Origin: Paenibacillus tepidiphilus
GTDB lineage: Bacteria > Bacillota > Bacilli > Paenibacillales > Paenibacillaceae
Assembly: GCF_008635795.1 (NCBI RefSeq)
Contig: NZ_VWRQ01000006.1
Span: 124,001-188,000 of the forward strand
Reading direction: 5' to 3'
DNA length: 64,000 nt
Shown: piece by piece, positions 36,311 through 45,006 of the stretch
Layout: the number at the start of each line of letters is the position of its first letter
Position numbering within the stretch: the stretch's first letter is position 1
Notes under the pieces: model-generated
Databases searched by the model: none
What the model was told of the DNA's origin: nothing
The model's input: only the letters and a program-made list of their open reading frames with translations
Position numbers and translations under genes: made by a program

Positions 36311-37159
36311 TTACTTTTTCTTTACGGGTATCCAGATCTCACCCTGTGTATGCACCGCCGTGCCATAATACATTTCGAATTGCGGCCCTTCAACCTGTTC
36401 GTACCCGGAGATCGGAAACCACTCGGTGTAGATTCGCTCCCACAATGGCTGCAATTCACATTGCGGCTCCGGGAAGATAGCCCATGTTAATTCCGGAACA
36501 GCAAGCTTCGTGAACCGCTCCGGAAGCTCAAGCCCCGGCGGTAAATGATAGCCTACCATGTACTTGAAGGATTCTCCCGAGTAATCATATAAGGCAGCGT
36601 GCAGTACAGTATTGCTGAACCGCCCCAGCAGCCCGTTCATTAACTCCACACTGCCGTCTTCATCACATTGCTTACGGAACTGGGGCACATCTGCAAATGC
36701 CGTTTGCATCTCCCGGCTGACCAGACCAGAAACACCGAACATCTCAAACGCCCCTCTTTGTTCAATCCGGTAATTCATCTCGGCATCTCCTTTGATTGAG
36801 AGTTGAAAGGACATCCGGGGATAGGCTTTTAGGGTAACGCCTTTATCGCGCGCAGATACCGGCATCATCCCATGGAGATTCTTGAACGCCCGTGCAAATG
36901 CTTCCGGCGATTGATATCCGTATTTCATGGCTATATCGATCACCTTGGCACCGGTTGTCTGCAGTTCAAACGCCGCCAAGGTCAACCGCCGGTGCCGGAT
37001 GTACTCGGATAACGGGACTCCGGTAATGAACGGAAACATCCGCTGAAAGTGATACGTAGAACAGCAGGCAATCTTCGCGATCTCATCATATGAGATCGTA
37101 TCCGCCAGATTCGTTTCGATATAATCCATGGCCTGATTCATTCTCTCCAGCCAATCCAT
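36311..37159 (-). CDS. AraC family regulator with GyrI-like effector domain
   Basis: 282 residues. The N-terminal 100 form an AraC helix-turn-helix pair (ACCSTYHFQRMFPFITG and AMKYGYQSPEAFARAFKNLHG). The C-terminal part from about 125 is a GyrI/BacT-like effector-binding domain (MNYRIEQRGAFEMFGVSGLVS, and the end EMYYGTAVHTQGEIWIPVKK), as in Rob/SoxS-related and multidrug-binding activators. The ATG at 37159 is preceded by GAGGGGAGGG; the longer frame to 37225 passes through it. Monocistronic, 124 bases upstream of the next minus-strand gene. Ligand unknown. Confidence 0.88.
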   Translation of the reverse strand: MDWLERMNQAMDYIETNLADTISYDEIAKIACCSTYHFQRMFPFITGVPLSEYIRHRRLTLAAFELQTTGAKVIDIAMKYGYQSPEAFARAFKNLHGMMPVSARDKGVTLKAYPRMSFQLSIKGDAEMNYRIEQRGAFEMFGVSGLVSREMQTAFADVPQFRKQCDEDGSVELMNGLLGRFSNTVLHAALYDYSGESFKYMVGYHLPPGLELPERFTKLAVPELTWAIFPEPQCELQPLWERIYTEWFPISGYEQVEGPQFEMYYGTAVHTQGEIWIPVKKK

Positions 37160-37283
37160 CGTTTTCCCTCCCCTCGAGCTCAATACTATCGCAAGAACAA
37201 ATGGCCTACCGTGCAATTCCTGCACGAAATTGTCAGGTTCCTTGTCTATAGATCACTCCAATAAATCCTATGTATAGGGTCGA

Positions 37284-38435
37284 TCAGTCTGCTTCCTTGA
37301 ATTGTTGAGTGGCATACATGCCTTCCTCCCAAAGCTTGCCGTTAGACAAATGGTATTCGCTTTCCACTGAACCGTCTGTCCTGGTGTAGGTGATCGCAAA
37401 GACCTGGCCTGTATCGATCAGCATCGGGTATTCACTGTAAGGGAGATAGTTATCCGCCAGAGGCAGCCCTTTGACATCTTCATAGGCGTCCTCCAATCGC
37501 CAGAATTCCCGGTAGGCGTAATCCTTGAACCCGGTCAAATCCTGCTTCCCAAAATATGATGCCGGATACTCCTTGCCCTGTAAAGTGATGCTATCCACTC
37601 TGGATGACTCAATGTCTTTAGCAATCCAGCTTAGGTCCTCCGAATAAATATTGTCACCGTAGTACTTCTGTAATTGATTGGCCATTGACGGAATCGATTG
37701 GTTACTATAAACCATTCCGTCGAGCGCGGTATGTGCTGAGCCGTAAATGCCCATGACATTCTCACTACCCAGCTTTTCAAATTCGCGGATAAAATTCTCT
37801 GTCATCTTGTTTTCCCGGTACACTTCGTCATCTTTGCTGTAATAATAACGGCCCTGCTCGATCGCTTCCTTCGTTAAATGATATTCTTCCGATCCTATCA
37901 GATCGTGTACGTCAAGATAGGATAAGAAGCGGCTCCCGGTAGTATCCTCCTGATGCCCGATATCTGTGCCGTGGAAAATCGTCTCGGGACACTCGCTCTT
38001 AATTTTTCGGTAGAACGTCTTCGTATATGGAGTATGAATCTGGGTTCCCTCCCAGTCCTCATAAATCTCCTCCAGAATATCGTCGTTGTCCGACTGCATC
38101 CACAGGTTCAAAAATTCGGCAGTGAAATAGGACAATTCAACGAATAAGTGCCTCATCCCCTTGGTATGGTAATATTCCGACCACCATTCAAATTCTTTGT
38201 CCATGATCTTGTCCACGCCATGGGCTTCACCGTACAGATAAATGCTGCCCGATGCTGGCGTCACTACAGGCGTATCCTGGGTCGGCTGCGGAGACCTGTT
38301 TACTGGCATGTCTGCGGAAGAATTATTGCAGGCTGTCAGGCTGCCGATGACAAGCGCAATGGTCAGGATCAGCAGTACGGGGTGTGCAAGCAGTGTTTTG
38401 GCTTTGGCTAAGCAGGGGTGATGGTTATCATTCAT
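37284..38435 (-). CDS. Lipoprotein with TraB/EreA-like (GExH...GxxHT) domain
   Basis: 383 residues. A hydrophobic signal ends in the lipobox GSLTACNN (Cys36). The domain begins SIYLYGEAHGVDKI and later has FHGTDIGHQ and GIYGSAHTAL. The paired GExH and GxxHT motifs are typical of the TraB/PrgY/TIKI and erythromycin-esterase superfamily, whose members are metal-dependent peptidases or hydrolases. It therefore sits on the outer face of the membrane as a probable hydrolase of unknown substrate. The ATG at 38435 lies inside a 10-base inverted repeat that could mask it. It is convergent with nothing and precedes the AraC-GyrI gene on the same strand. Confidence 0.72.
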   Translation of the reverse strand: MNDNHHPCLAKAKTLLAHPVLLILTIALVIGSLTACNNSSADMPVNRSPQPTQDTPVVTPASGSIYLYGEAHGVDKIMDKEFEWWSEYYHTKGMRHLFVELSYFTAEFLNLWMQSDNDDILEEIYEDWEGTQIHTPYTKTFYRKIKSECPETIFHGTDIGHQEDTTGSRFLSYLDVHDLIGSEEYHLTKEAIEQGRYYYSKDDEVYRENKMTENFIREFEKLGSENVMGIYGSAHTALDGMVYSNQSIPSMANQLQKYYGDNIYSEDLSWIAKDIESSRVDSITLQGKEYPASYFGKQDLTGFKDYAYREFWRLEDAYEDVKGLPLADNYLPYSEYPMLIDTGQVFAITYTRTDGSVESEYHLSNGKLWEEGMYATQQFKEAD

Positions 38436-38497
38436 AAGCTAGGAACAACCTTTCAAGTTCATTTATAAATCCAAAATCAGGTATTCTCTAGCTTATG
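38433..38497 (-). promoter_or_regulatory. Inverted repeat sequestering the start codon of the TraB-like lipoprotein
   Basis: On the minus-strand transcript CATAAGCTAG (38497-38488) can pair fully with CTAGCTTATG (38442-38433), which contains the ATG. The ribosome-binding site GAAAGG lies in the 45-base loop. It could fold into an mRNA structure that limits initiation. Confidence 0.4.
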
Positions 38498-38519
38498 AGG
38501 AAAATCCTGCTATCCTGTC

Positions 38520-40763
38520 TCATCTCTCCTGCTTCATCGCCCGATAAGCCCCAGGTGTGACATGCTCCTTCTTGCGGAAGGAGCGGATGAAATTCTGCGG
38601 ATTATGGTATTGCAGCCGCTCGCCGATCTCCTTGATGGTCATATCGCTCTCCACCAGCCATTTCTTGGCCATCTCCAGCCGGTAGCTCATTACATATTCG
38701 CTGAAGGTCATGCCGAACTCTTTTTTGAAAATGCTGCTTAAGTAATTCGGGCTGTAATGCAGCCGTTCGCCGATCATCTCCAGCGACAGCTCCTGGTCGT
38801 ATTCCGTACGCACAATGTTGGCGATCTGGTCGGCAAGGCCGCGGAATTGGCGGGTCGTCTTCTCCTTCATGGAGGCGACCATCGGCTGGATAACCTCTTT
38901 GACCAGAATGCGCTCAATCTCCTCGGGATTGCGGATATCGAGCAGCCGGTGGTACAGCGCATAATTGTCCTGGGTCAGCAGCACCTCTACACCGATGAGC
39001 TGCTCCAGCTGAATCAGGTTATTCACGAACCGGATCAGCGTCACCTCGAAATTCAGCGGGTTCTTGCTGTGCTTCATCATCTCGCCGAGCAGCGGATAAA
39101 GCGAACGCGATACCTGCTCCTCGTCGCCGAGCCGGATGGCGTCAAACAGCTGCGATTCCAGCTCCGAGGGGTAATGCAGCAGGACAGGACCCGAGATAAC
39201 CTTGGAGATATCCTCGTAGAAAATAATCGATTCCTTCCCCAGATGCAGCCGGTGATGCAGGGCCTCCTTACTCATCTCGCAGGCTTCCTTGCTCCCGCTC
39301 AAATCCGTATAGAAGTTACTGATGCCGACGCTGACCGACAGCTTGAGCAAATCCCGGACCGTCTTGATAATCCGCTTGGCATCCTCCAGCACCTGCTTGC
39401 GGTTCTCCTGGTCGCTGCCGCCCTCGAAGATCAGAACCGTCGCCTGTGTGCGGTCATTCAGCAGCACGGGGATCATCCGGCGTGAAGCCGGAAGCAGCTC
39501 CTCCACCAGCTTATTTACCGCCACGAGCAGCAGATCCTTGTCGGAAGCCTGCCTTGCCCCGTAATTGTCAAGCTGGATCAGCATCGTTGCGTAGCAGGAG
39601 TGTCCCGTAAGCGAATACCCGAACCGGTTCATGTTATGCTCCAGTTCTTCCGCAAGGATACGGCCGCGGAACAGGTTCAGGATGAACTGGGTCTCGAGCT
39701 GCGGCAGCTCCGACTCCAGCAGCCCCTCCAGGCTTTGCTTCTCGGACAGGATATGGTCAATGGAAGTGATTATCCAGTCAATCTCGTCCTTAGGAGCCGG
39801 CTGTCCGCCCACGGAGAGCTTGCGCTGAATCTTCTGGATCCGCTTGGTGAAATGCAGAGCAATACCGTAGGCTACCACGACAATCAGCAGCGTAATCAGG
39901 ACGATCATCATAATCAGACCGAAGCGTGTAGTCTTCAGTGCATCGGCGATCTCTTTCTGATCCAGCAGCGTAACATAGGTCCAGTTATTATAAGAGGACT
40001 TCGCATAAATCGCTTTGACGTTCTTGCTGCCAGGGGAATCGAGGGACAGGGTTCCCGGCTCTCCGGAGCCGCCCGCTGCCTTAGTGATCTCCTGCAGCTG
40101 CCCGGAGGTCAGCAGCCCCTGGGCCGAAGCCGATTCGTACAGCAGCTCGCCCTGGCGGTTCAGCAGGAATACCGGGATATTGTCCTCAGTCTGCAAAATG
40201 CGCTGCAGTGCCTTGAGCGAAATATCGGACAGCGCAATCGCCTGCTTCCGCTGCGAGAACACCGGCAGCGTATTGACCATCCGGATGCCGTCCTCCGTCT
40301 TGATCCAGAACAGCGACCGCTTCTGATCGTCGATGTAGCTCTGGTGCAGAAGCTCCCGGTCCTCCTCCGTCAGATGCGTAAGCCGGCCGTTCGCGATCTG
40401 CCAATTCTGCTCCAGACTGATCAGCGAGTACGCCACGCCGTCCACACCCAGCGATGCGATGTAATTGAGCTGGGAATTGACATTGCGGTAAGCCTGGAAG
40501 TCCGATACCGTAATCGGATTCTTGATCACCTCGCTGAAAGAACTGGTCGTGCTGTAGGTGTTGAAGGCATACTCGATCGTCTCGATCTTCTGCTCCAGCG
40601 TATTTTTGACCTGCGTAATCAGGCTCTGCTTGCCGACGGCAACCCGTTCATTCACCGAGCGGTTCGTCGTCAAATAAATATAGCTGCCGAAGCTGATGAC
40701 AAGGCCTACGCCCAGTACAAGAATAGGAATGAAAATCTTGTAGAACATTCTGCCTTTTCGCAT
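38520..40763 (-). CDS. Membrane-anchored AraC family regulator (YesS/YtdP-like)
   Basis: 747 residues. A membrane helix at about 8-31 and another at about 281-305 (GLIMMIVLITLLIVVVAYGIAL) bracket an extracellular sensor domain of about 250 residues. The cytoplasmic part includes a GGDEF-unrelated mixed domain and ends in an AraC double helix-turn-helix (about 645-747; IGERLHYSPNYLSSIFKKEFG and IGERLQYHNPQNFIRSFRKKEH). Proteins of this build in Bacillus and Paenibacillus regulate pectin or other polysaccharide loci next to LplABC importers. AAGGAG is 7 bases before the ATG. Although 10 kb from the pectin genes and separated by the AT-rich cassette, it could respond to an external sugar. Confidence 0.9.
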   Translation of the reverse strand: MRKGRMFYKIFIPILVLGVGLVISFGSYIYLTTNRSVNERVAVGKQSLITQVKNTLEQKIETIEYAFNTYSTTSSFSEVIKNPITVSDFQAYRNVNSQLNYIASLGVDGVAYSLISLEQNWQIANGRLTHLTEEDRELLHQSYIDDQKRSLFWIKTEDGIRMVNTLPVFSQRKQAIALSDISLKALQRILQTEDNIPVFLLNRQGELLYESASAQGLLTSGQLQEITKAAGGSGEPGTLSLDSPGSKNVKAIYAKSSYNNWTYVTLLDQKEIADALKTTRFGLIMMIVLITLLIVVVAYGIALHFTKRIQKIQRKLSVGGQPAPKDEIDWIITSIDHILSEKQSLEGLLESELPQLETQFILNLFRGRILAEELEHNMNRFGYSLTGHSCYATMLIQLDNYGARQASDKDLLLVAVNKLVEELLPASRRMIPVLLNDRTQATVLIFEGGSDQENRKQVLEDAKRIIKTVRDLLKLSVSVGISNFYTDLSGSKEACEMSKEALHHRLHLGKESIIFYEDISKVISGPVLLHYPSELESQLFDAIRLGDEEQVSRSLYPLLGEMMKHSKNPLNFEVTLIRFVNNLIQLEQLIGVEVLLTQDNYALYHRLLDIRNPEEIERILVKEVIQPMVASMKEKTTRQFRGLADQIANIVRTEYDQELSLEMIGERLHYSPNYLSSIFKKEFGMTFSEYVMSYRLEMAKKWLVESDMTIKEIGERLQYHNPQNFIRSFRKKEHVTPGAYRAMKQER

Positions 40764-41041
40764 GGCTAAACTCCTTCAGTATTGGAATCATACCAATTAT
40801 AGCGTTTTCATAAAATGGAGTTCAACCCATTTTTCACACGTGTGCATAGTTTATACGAATCGCCGTAAATACACAATTACATAGGAGACAGACACGCTCA
40901 TCTTAGCCCATGCCAATAAAGCCTCCGCCGAAACGGAAGCCCAGCTTTATAGAGTAACGGCTGCAACTCCTGAGAGGTTACTTTGGTTGCGATGCCGCAT
41001 GCCGGCGATAAGCCTGTCTCAACATATTGCTATAGCTCAGC

Positions 41042-41228
41042 ATAATTGTATTTCGTACAACTATATCCTGGAAAAGCAGCGGTTTCTGCAGGATAGTTGC
41101 ACTTGCTGCAATTATATCCCGGCAAAACCGCCTGAAAGGGATAATTTGCCGATTATAGTTGTATCAAATACAGCTATTTCCGTTCAAGCGGAATTTGCGA
41201 GACTTTTAGTTGTACAAAGTGCAGTTAA
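41042..41228. repeat. Four 23-base palindromic intergenic repeats
   Basis: Imperfect palindromes at 41042-41064, 41093-41115, 41155-41177 and 41206-41228 have the form ATAGTTGTA-N5-TACAACTAT. Starts are 51, 62 and 51 bases apart. The linkers also resemble one another (AAAACCGCxTG, AAGCGGAA). They occupy the 529-base gap 40764-41292, which has no gene. Confidence 0.75.
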
Positions 41229-41292
41229 GCACCCTGACCTGAAGGTTTAACCCCCAGCCCACCGGGGCTTATACGGTCCTGCGATCCCAGCC

Positions 41293-41709
41293 TCACAGCC
41301 AGTCCTCGGCCAGCAGCCGCTTCAGTTCCTGCACCCGCTGCGCACCCAGCTTCTCCGTAATGCTCCGCTCAACGTCCTGCTTGCACTCCAGCAGCTTCCG
41401 GCCGGTCTCCAGACCCTTGGGCGTCAGGACGATATGCTTATCGCGGCTGTTCCCCGCAACCTGGGCAATCTCTACGTAGCCTTCGGCAAGCAGACCGTTC
41501 ACACATTTTTGCGCTCCCTGGCGGGAGATATTGATCATACGGCTGATCGCGGAAATGGACAGCTTCCCGTGCAGCTCCAGCTTGGCAAGGACATGAGTCT
41601 CGCTGTGATTCAGGGGGCTGCCGCTGCGCTCATCGAGCTTCTCGCGGAGTGCCTTATGCTTCTCGCTCATTAAGTCGATCAGATTCAGCTCTAGAAAATA
41701 ATCTTTCAT
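41293..41709 (-). CDS. MarR family transcriptional regulator
   Basis: 138 residues with the MarR winged-helix layout: SETHVLAKLELHGKLSISAISRMINISRQGAQKCVNGLLAEGYVE, then the wing NSRDKHIVLTPKG, and helical ends that would dimerise. GGAGG ends 7 bases before the ATG. It is divergent from a DUF2798-type membrane protein gene, and the intergenic region holds a perfect palindrome (41760-41780) overlapping that gene's -35. It therefore very likely represses the membrane-protein operon and itself. Inducer unknown. Confidence 0.9.
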   Translation of the reverse strand: MKDYFLELNLIDLMSEKHKALREKLDERSGSPLNHSETHVLAKLELHGKLSISAISRMINISRQGAQKCVNGLLAEGYVEIAQVAGNSRDKHIVLTPKGLETGRKLLECKQDVERSITEKLGAQRVQELKRLLAEDWL

Positions 41710-41759
41710 GGGATTCCTCCAGATACAGTTGATGAAACAGACAGATACTCATCAGGAGT

Positions 41760-41801
41760 ATTGTCAACCAGGTTGACAATAAATCCGCCCGCTGCTATTA
41801 T
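41760..41801 (+). promoter_or_regulatory. SigmaA promoter with embedded MarR-type operator
   Basis: A perfect 21-base palindrome (arms ATTGTCAACC and GGTTGACAAT around one A, 41760-41780) contains the -35 TTGACA (41773-41778). After exactly 17 bases comes TATTAT (41796-41801). It drives the gene at 41845, and the palindrome is the probable binding site of the divergent MarR protein. Confidence 0.85.
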
Positions 41802-41844
41802 AAGTGAAGTTTTAGAAATCATAAAGGATAGAGGAGTTAAACCT

Positions 41845-42315
41845 ATGGGCAGAAACAAAAAGGAATCTCTCATTTTCACTTCAATGATGTGTGTATTGAT
41901 GGTCTTCGGCATGAGCGTTTACAACGTTATGATATTCAGCGGCCTGACTCGCTCTCTGCTTGGCGATGTGCTGGCTACCTTGCTTCCCGCACTGGCCGTT
42001 GCCTTGGTATGCGATATCTTTATCGTCGGCAGATTGGCCAAAGGGGCTGCGGGCAAATGGCTCAAGCCGGACGCGCCTGTCATTCAAAAGGTGCTGACCA
42101 TCTCCTGTCTCATGGTCTGCGGAATGGTTCTCTGCATGTCTCTATATGGGACACTAGCACATTACGGATTTACGGGCAACTTTATCGGCCACTATCTGAA
42201 GACCGCCGGACTTAACATTATTTGCGCCCTGCCGCTGCAGCTGCTGGTGGTCGGACCGTTGACCCGGCTGCTGTTCTCGAAGCTGTTCCCTCCGCATTCC
42301 GCTGTTTCACATTAG
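41845..42315 (+). CDS. DUF2798-type membrane protein
   Basis: 156 residues with four membrane helices. The repeated pattern of DUF2798 is present: ESLIFTSMMCVLMVFGMSVYN in the first half and a related TISCLMVCGMVLCMSLYG in the second, so the protein looks like an internal duplication. The start at 41845 is supported by GAGGAG 8 bases upstream, whereas the longer frame would start inside the promoter. It is controlled by the MarR-type operator and is followed 77 bases later by another membrane protein gene. Family function is unknown; expression under MarR regulators hints at a stress or transport role. Confidence 0.82.
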   Translation: MGRNKKESLIFTSMMCVLMVFGMSVYNVMIFSGLTRSLLGDVLATLLPALAVALVCDIFIVGRLAKGAAGKWLKPDAPVIQKVLTISCLMVCGMVLCMSLYGTLAHYGFTGNFIGHYLKTAGLNIICALPLQLLVVGPLTRLLFSKLFPPHSAVSH

Positions 42316-42392
42316 GAGTTTCCGCTTGCTTGGAGTGCGCAAGTCCGGGGTAATGGGTATTATTACCACGGCATACGAAAGGACGTGACACC

Positions 42393-42761
42393 ATGTTCAG
42401 CAAAAAAGATGGTATCCCTCTCCTTGCACTCATCGCGGCCTTGATTCTCATTAATGTATTCGGCACCACCCTTGATGCGCAGCTGTGGCCAAGGTTTACA
42501 CTTCTGGCCAACTGTATTCTGGTACAAGGGATGTTTCTTACGCTGCTGGGTCTGTTCCGGAACAGCGCGAACCGTACCCCCTCCATCGGCCTGATTCTTT
42601 TGTCGCTGCTGACGGGCTTCATCTCATTCATCATTATATTCAACTCTGCGATCGACTCTCTGAATCAGGTGCTCGTATTGGTGCTGCAAGTGATTATCAC
42701 CTACACGGAGGCCAGCCTGCTGCGCAGAGAACTCAGAAACGAGCGGGGCCGGAAGATTTGA
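42393..42761 (+). CDS. Membrane protein of unknown function
   Basis: 122 residues with four hydrophobic helices filling most of the chain and a basic C-terminus (LLRRELRNERGRKI) expected in the cytoplasm. GAAAGGACG lies 8 bases before the ATG. It probably belongs to the MarR-regulated unit with the DUF2798-type gene. I do not recognise the family. A shared terminator follows at 42821. Confidence 0.75.
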   Translation: MFSKKDGIPLLALIAALILINVFGTTLDAQLWPRFTLLANCILVQGMFLTLLGLFRNSANRTPSIGLILLSLLTGFISFIIIFNSAIDSLNQVLVLVLQVIITYTEASLLRRELRNERGRKI

Positions 42762-42820
42762 CACGAGACATGAAGTAGCGCAGCCGGAAGGTATATCTCG
42801 TCAAATAAGCATCAGCAAAA

Positions 42821-42849
42821 GACCCGGAACCAATTAATGGTCCCGGGTC
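42821..42849. terminator. Bidirectional terminator
   Basis: GACCCGG (42821-42827) and CCGGGTC (42843-42849) with ACCA/TGGT inside form a near-continuous stem between convergent genes ending at 42761 (+) and 42875 (-). Confidence 0.75.
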
Positions 42850-42874
42850 TCGTCATGTGTGCTCCGGGCCGCCG

Positions 42875-43273
42875 TCAGTAGTCGGCCCCCTCCTTCATTT
42901 CATAAACCTCCATTGTTCCCTCATGCAGCTCCACGGCAACTGTGGTACCCTCCTTCCGGAAGAACTGGACATGTCCGATCCGATCTTCTTTCAGTTCGGA
43001 CCATCCGGCTGCCTGCAGCTGTTCCCAATAATCCTTCGGAGGATCACCGGCCTGTGCCCCATCCGCGCTTTGCAGCTCATACTTCACACCTTGCCTGATG
43101 TTGGGATTGGCAGTGTCTGTAATAACCCCGACCTGGCTGGCGTACCCGGGAACGGGAAAGTCAGCGAACAGGGAACCCTGCGCTTGTCCTTTGCCCTCTG
43201 AGTCTGCAGCAGAGCAGGCAGAAGACATCACCAGCAAAGGCAACAACAGCATCAGCTTACTTAACCTTTTCAA
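42875..43273 (-). CDS. Small lipoprotein of unknown function
   Basis: 132 residues. A signal peptide ends in the lipobox VMSSAC (Cys20). The mature domain is about 105 residues, with DFPVPGYASQVGVITDT and YWEQLQAAGWSELKEDRIG suggesting a compact alpha/beta fold. The start is TTG at 43273, with AAGGAG 12 bases upstream. It follows the polysaccharide deacetylase-like gene on the same strand by 19 bases, so they are probably cotranscribed. Function not recognised. Confidence 0.72.
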   Translation of the reverse strand: MKRLSKLMLLLPLLVMSSACSAADSEGKGQAQGSLFADFPVPGYASQVGVITDTANPNIRQGVKYELQSADGAQAGDPPKDYWEQLQAAGWSELKEDRIGHVQFFRKEGTTVAVELHEGTMEVYEMKEGADY

Positions 43274-43292
43274 GTGTAAGAATCACTCCTTG

Positions 43293-44096
43293 TTAAGCTT
43301 CAATTCGGTGTACAGTCCCAGCGGGAATGCGCAGCGGCTCTCCATCGACGGAGATCCAGACGTCAAGCGCCGAAGGATTGCCTATCATCGTCCGGTCTGC
43401 GCTGAAATACAAGGAACGGAGCGCTGTGACATAATCATAAATCTCAATGTTGGTTGCGTACCAGACATCCTCTCGGCCGCCGGCCTGGGCACAGAAGTCT
43501 TCAATCAGGTCCCAGTTGTCCTGACTGGCAAACTCATAGCTATGGCCCCAGACATAACAGAGGCACAGGCTATGGGACAGCGGCTGGGTGATAAACCGCT
43601 CCCAAATTTCCGCAAGCCCGTCGCTGTGATGGCAGGTAGGATGCCACTTCATGAAGTCGGCAGGGACCCCGAAATACTTGGTGGCGTTGACCGTCCGGCT
43701 GTACACGAGCCCCAGGGAGCGCAGCACCGGAATCAGCTCTTCGGAATAGCTGCCGAATGGATAAGACATCCCTCTTACCGGGTAACCGGCCAGCTGTTCC
43801 AATGCCCTGCGGTCTTCCAGCATTTCATGGACTGCCAGCGGGGCAGGCAGCTGCTCCAGATGCGGATGGGTGACGGAATGGGCCGACACCTCGTGTCCTG
43901 CCAGAACCTGCACGACCTCGTCTTTGCTCAGGAATCCCTCCCGGCCGAGGTTAGCGCTGTTTAAATGAAAGGTTCCTTTAATTCCGTACTTGTCCATGAT
44001 GCCGGCCAGCCGGACATCATGAACCTGCCCGTCGTCATAGCTCAGCGTCAGCGCTTTTGGCAAGCCGCCCGGGAACAGATTGAGTTGCAGTTGCAT
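43293..44096 (-). CDS. Polysaccharide deacetylase-like (NodB-fold) protein
   Basis: 267 residues, no signal peptide. Metal-site motifs of the NodB/CE4 fold are present: LSYDDG (first Asp pair, residues about 19-24) and the histidine motif HSVTHPH, followed by SYPFGSYSEELIPVLRSLG and a late CYVWGHSYEF. It probably removes N- or O-acetyl groups from a glycan or related substrate, inside the cell or after non-classical export. The ATG at 44096 is preferred (GGAG 10 bases upstream); a GTG at 44105 is possible. It heads a two-gene unit with the small lipoprotein. Confidence 0.85.
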   Translation of the reverse strand: MQLQLNLFPGGLPKALTLSYDDGQVHDVRLAGIMDKYGIKGTFHLNSANLGREGFLSKDEVVQVLAGHEVSAHSVTHPHLEQLPAPLAVHEMLEDRRALEQLAGYPVRGMSYPFGSYSEELIPVLRSLGLVYSRTVNATKYFGVPADFMKWHPTCHHSDGLAEIWERFITQPLSHSLCLCYVWGHSYEFASQDNWDLIEDFCAQAGGREDVWYATNIEIYDYVTALRSLYFSADRTMIGNPSALDVWISVDGEPLRIPAGTVHRIEA

Positions 44097-44330
44097 CGGA
44101 TTCACTCTCCATCATATGTAGTATCAATTATGATCTTTCTACTATTTAAAAGGATTCTGCGGCATGATTGTCATCCCTTTATTTAGAGCCAATATTTTCG
44201 CACAGTTCAAATTTAATTATTTAAAATTTCACAAAATTGCAATCACATTCTCATGAAAACCTATGGAAACAGAACCGTTTTCGATTTAAGATAGGGGGAA
44301 ACTATTTTAACCGTAAAGGCGGGAACGAAC
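44097..44330. other. Intergenic region, divergent promoters expected
   Basis: AT-rich spacer between the deacetylase-like gene (-) and the HELGH gene (+). Stretches around 44200-44290 are suited to promoters, but I cannot name a convincing pair. No RNA gene seen. Confidence 0.4.
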
Positions 44331-44430
44331 ACTGAATAAATATGGATTCGGCCAGACCGTCACAGAGCTGCTGGCACGTTCGGGCAATGGCGTTGCCGTC
44401 AAGTTTGAGCCGAGGTTTCCGGGGGGCCGG

Positions 44431-44784
44431 ATGGTCGGGGGCAAGTATCAGATGAGCACGCATACGATTTATTTATATATAGAAGAAATTATCCGCCAAT
44501 GCCGGTTGATGTTCGGCTCTACCGGCAGGCTCATGGAGTATTTCGCCGTAATTATGGCTCATGAGCTGGGTCACTCCGCAGATGAGGAACTGGAGCAGCT
44601 CGCCGACCGGCTGGACGAACCGCTTACGGCCTGTGAGCGGGCGGAAATCCAGCTGCGGATCGAGGAGAATGCCTGGAGCTATGCTGCGGCCTTGCTGCCG
44701 GACATCGACTCCGCATTTATGCAGCGCATTACCGACGAATCGCTCTCAGCATATCGGCGGCGGCTGGATTCCGATATCGCCTGA
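44431..44784 (+). CDS. Small HELGH metalloprotease-like protein (start uncertain)
   Basis: 117 residues from the ATG at 44431, with the zinc-binding pattern IMAHELGHSADEE at about 41-53 and a helical, acidic C-terminal half. It is much shorter than classical gluzincins and looks like a minimal zinc protease fold. The frame stays open and protein-like for 33 codons upstream to a CTG at 44332 (residues LNKYGFGQTVTELLARSG); an in-frame TAA stands at 44314. No ATG, GTG or TTG occurs in that extension, so either CTG is used or the ATG 44431, which has G-rich upstream bases, is real. I report the conservative start. Substrate unknown. Confidence 0.65.
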   Translation: MVGGKYQMSTHTIYLYIEEIIRQCRLMFGSTGRLMEYFAVIMAHELGHSADEELEQLADRLDEPLTACERAEIQLRIEENAWSYAAALLPDIDSAFMQRITDESLSAYRRRLDSDIA

Positions 44785-44894
44785 CGGCGGCGGGGGAAAC
44801 ACCCTCCCGGCGCGGGATTCCGATGGCGCTTGATTGGGGCGGGGGGAATCCCCTTCCGCTGGATGGTGCGACTTCTATTACTATAGGTTGTCCT

Positions 44895-44911
44895 GCCCCG
44901 TCAAACGGGGC
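44895..44911 (+). terminator. Short hairpin after the HELGH gene
   Basis: GCCCCG (44895-44900) pairs with CGGGGC (44906-44911) with a 5-base loop; it lies 110 bases past the gene. There is no clear T run. Confidence 0.4.
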
Positions 44912-44927
44912 TATCTAAGATAAGATA

Positions 44928-44965
44928 AACAAAGCCAGGCCCCGCCATGGGGACCTGGCTTTGTT
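44928..44965 (-). terminator. Terminator of the KGG-repeat gene
   Basis: AACAAAGCCAGG (44928-44939) pairs with CCTGGCTTTGTT (44954-44965), and CCCC/GGGG extend it inward. The minus-strand exit is GTTTATCTTATCTTA. It is 41 bases past the KGG gene stop. Confidence 0.8.
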
Positions 44966-45006
44966 CATTGGTTCATTGGTTCACTGTTATCGTTACTGCA
45001 CCTGTT

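Noticed and set aside
41042..41228. Possible CRISPR-like array of four repeats
   Set aside because: Units are palindromic and divergent, the linkers resemble one another and differ in length, and no cas genes are near.
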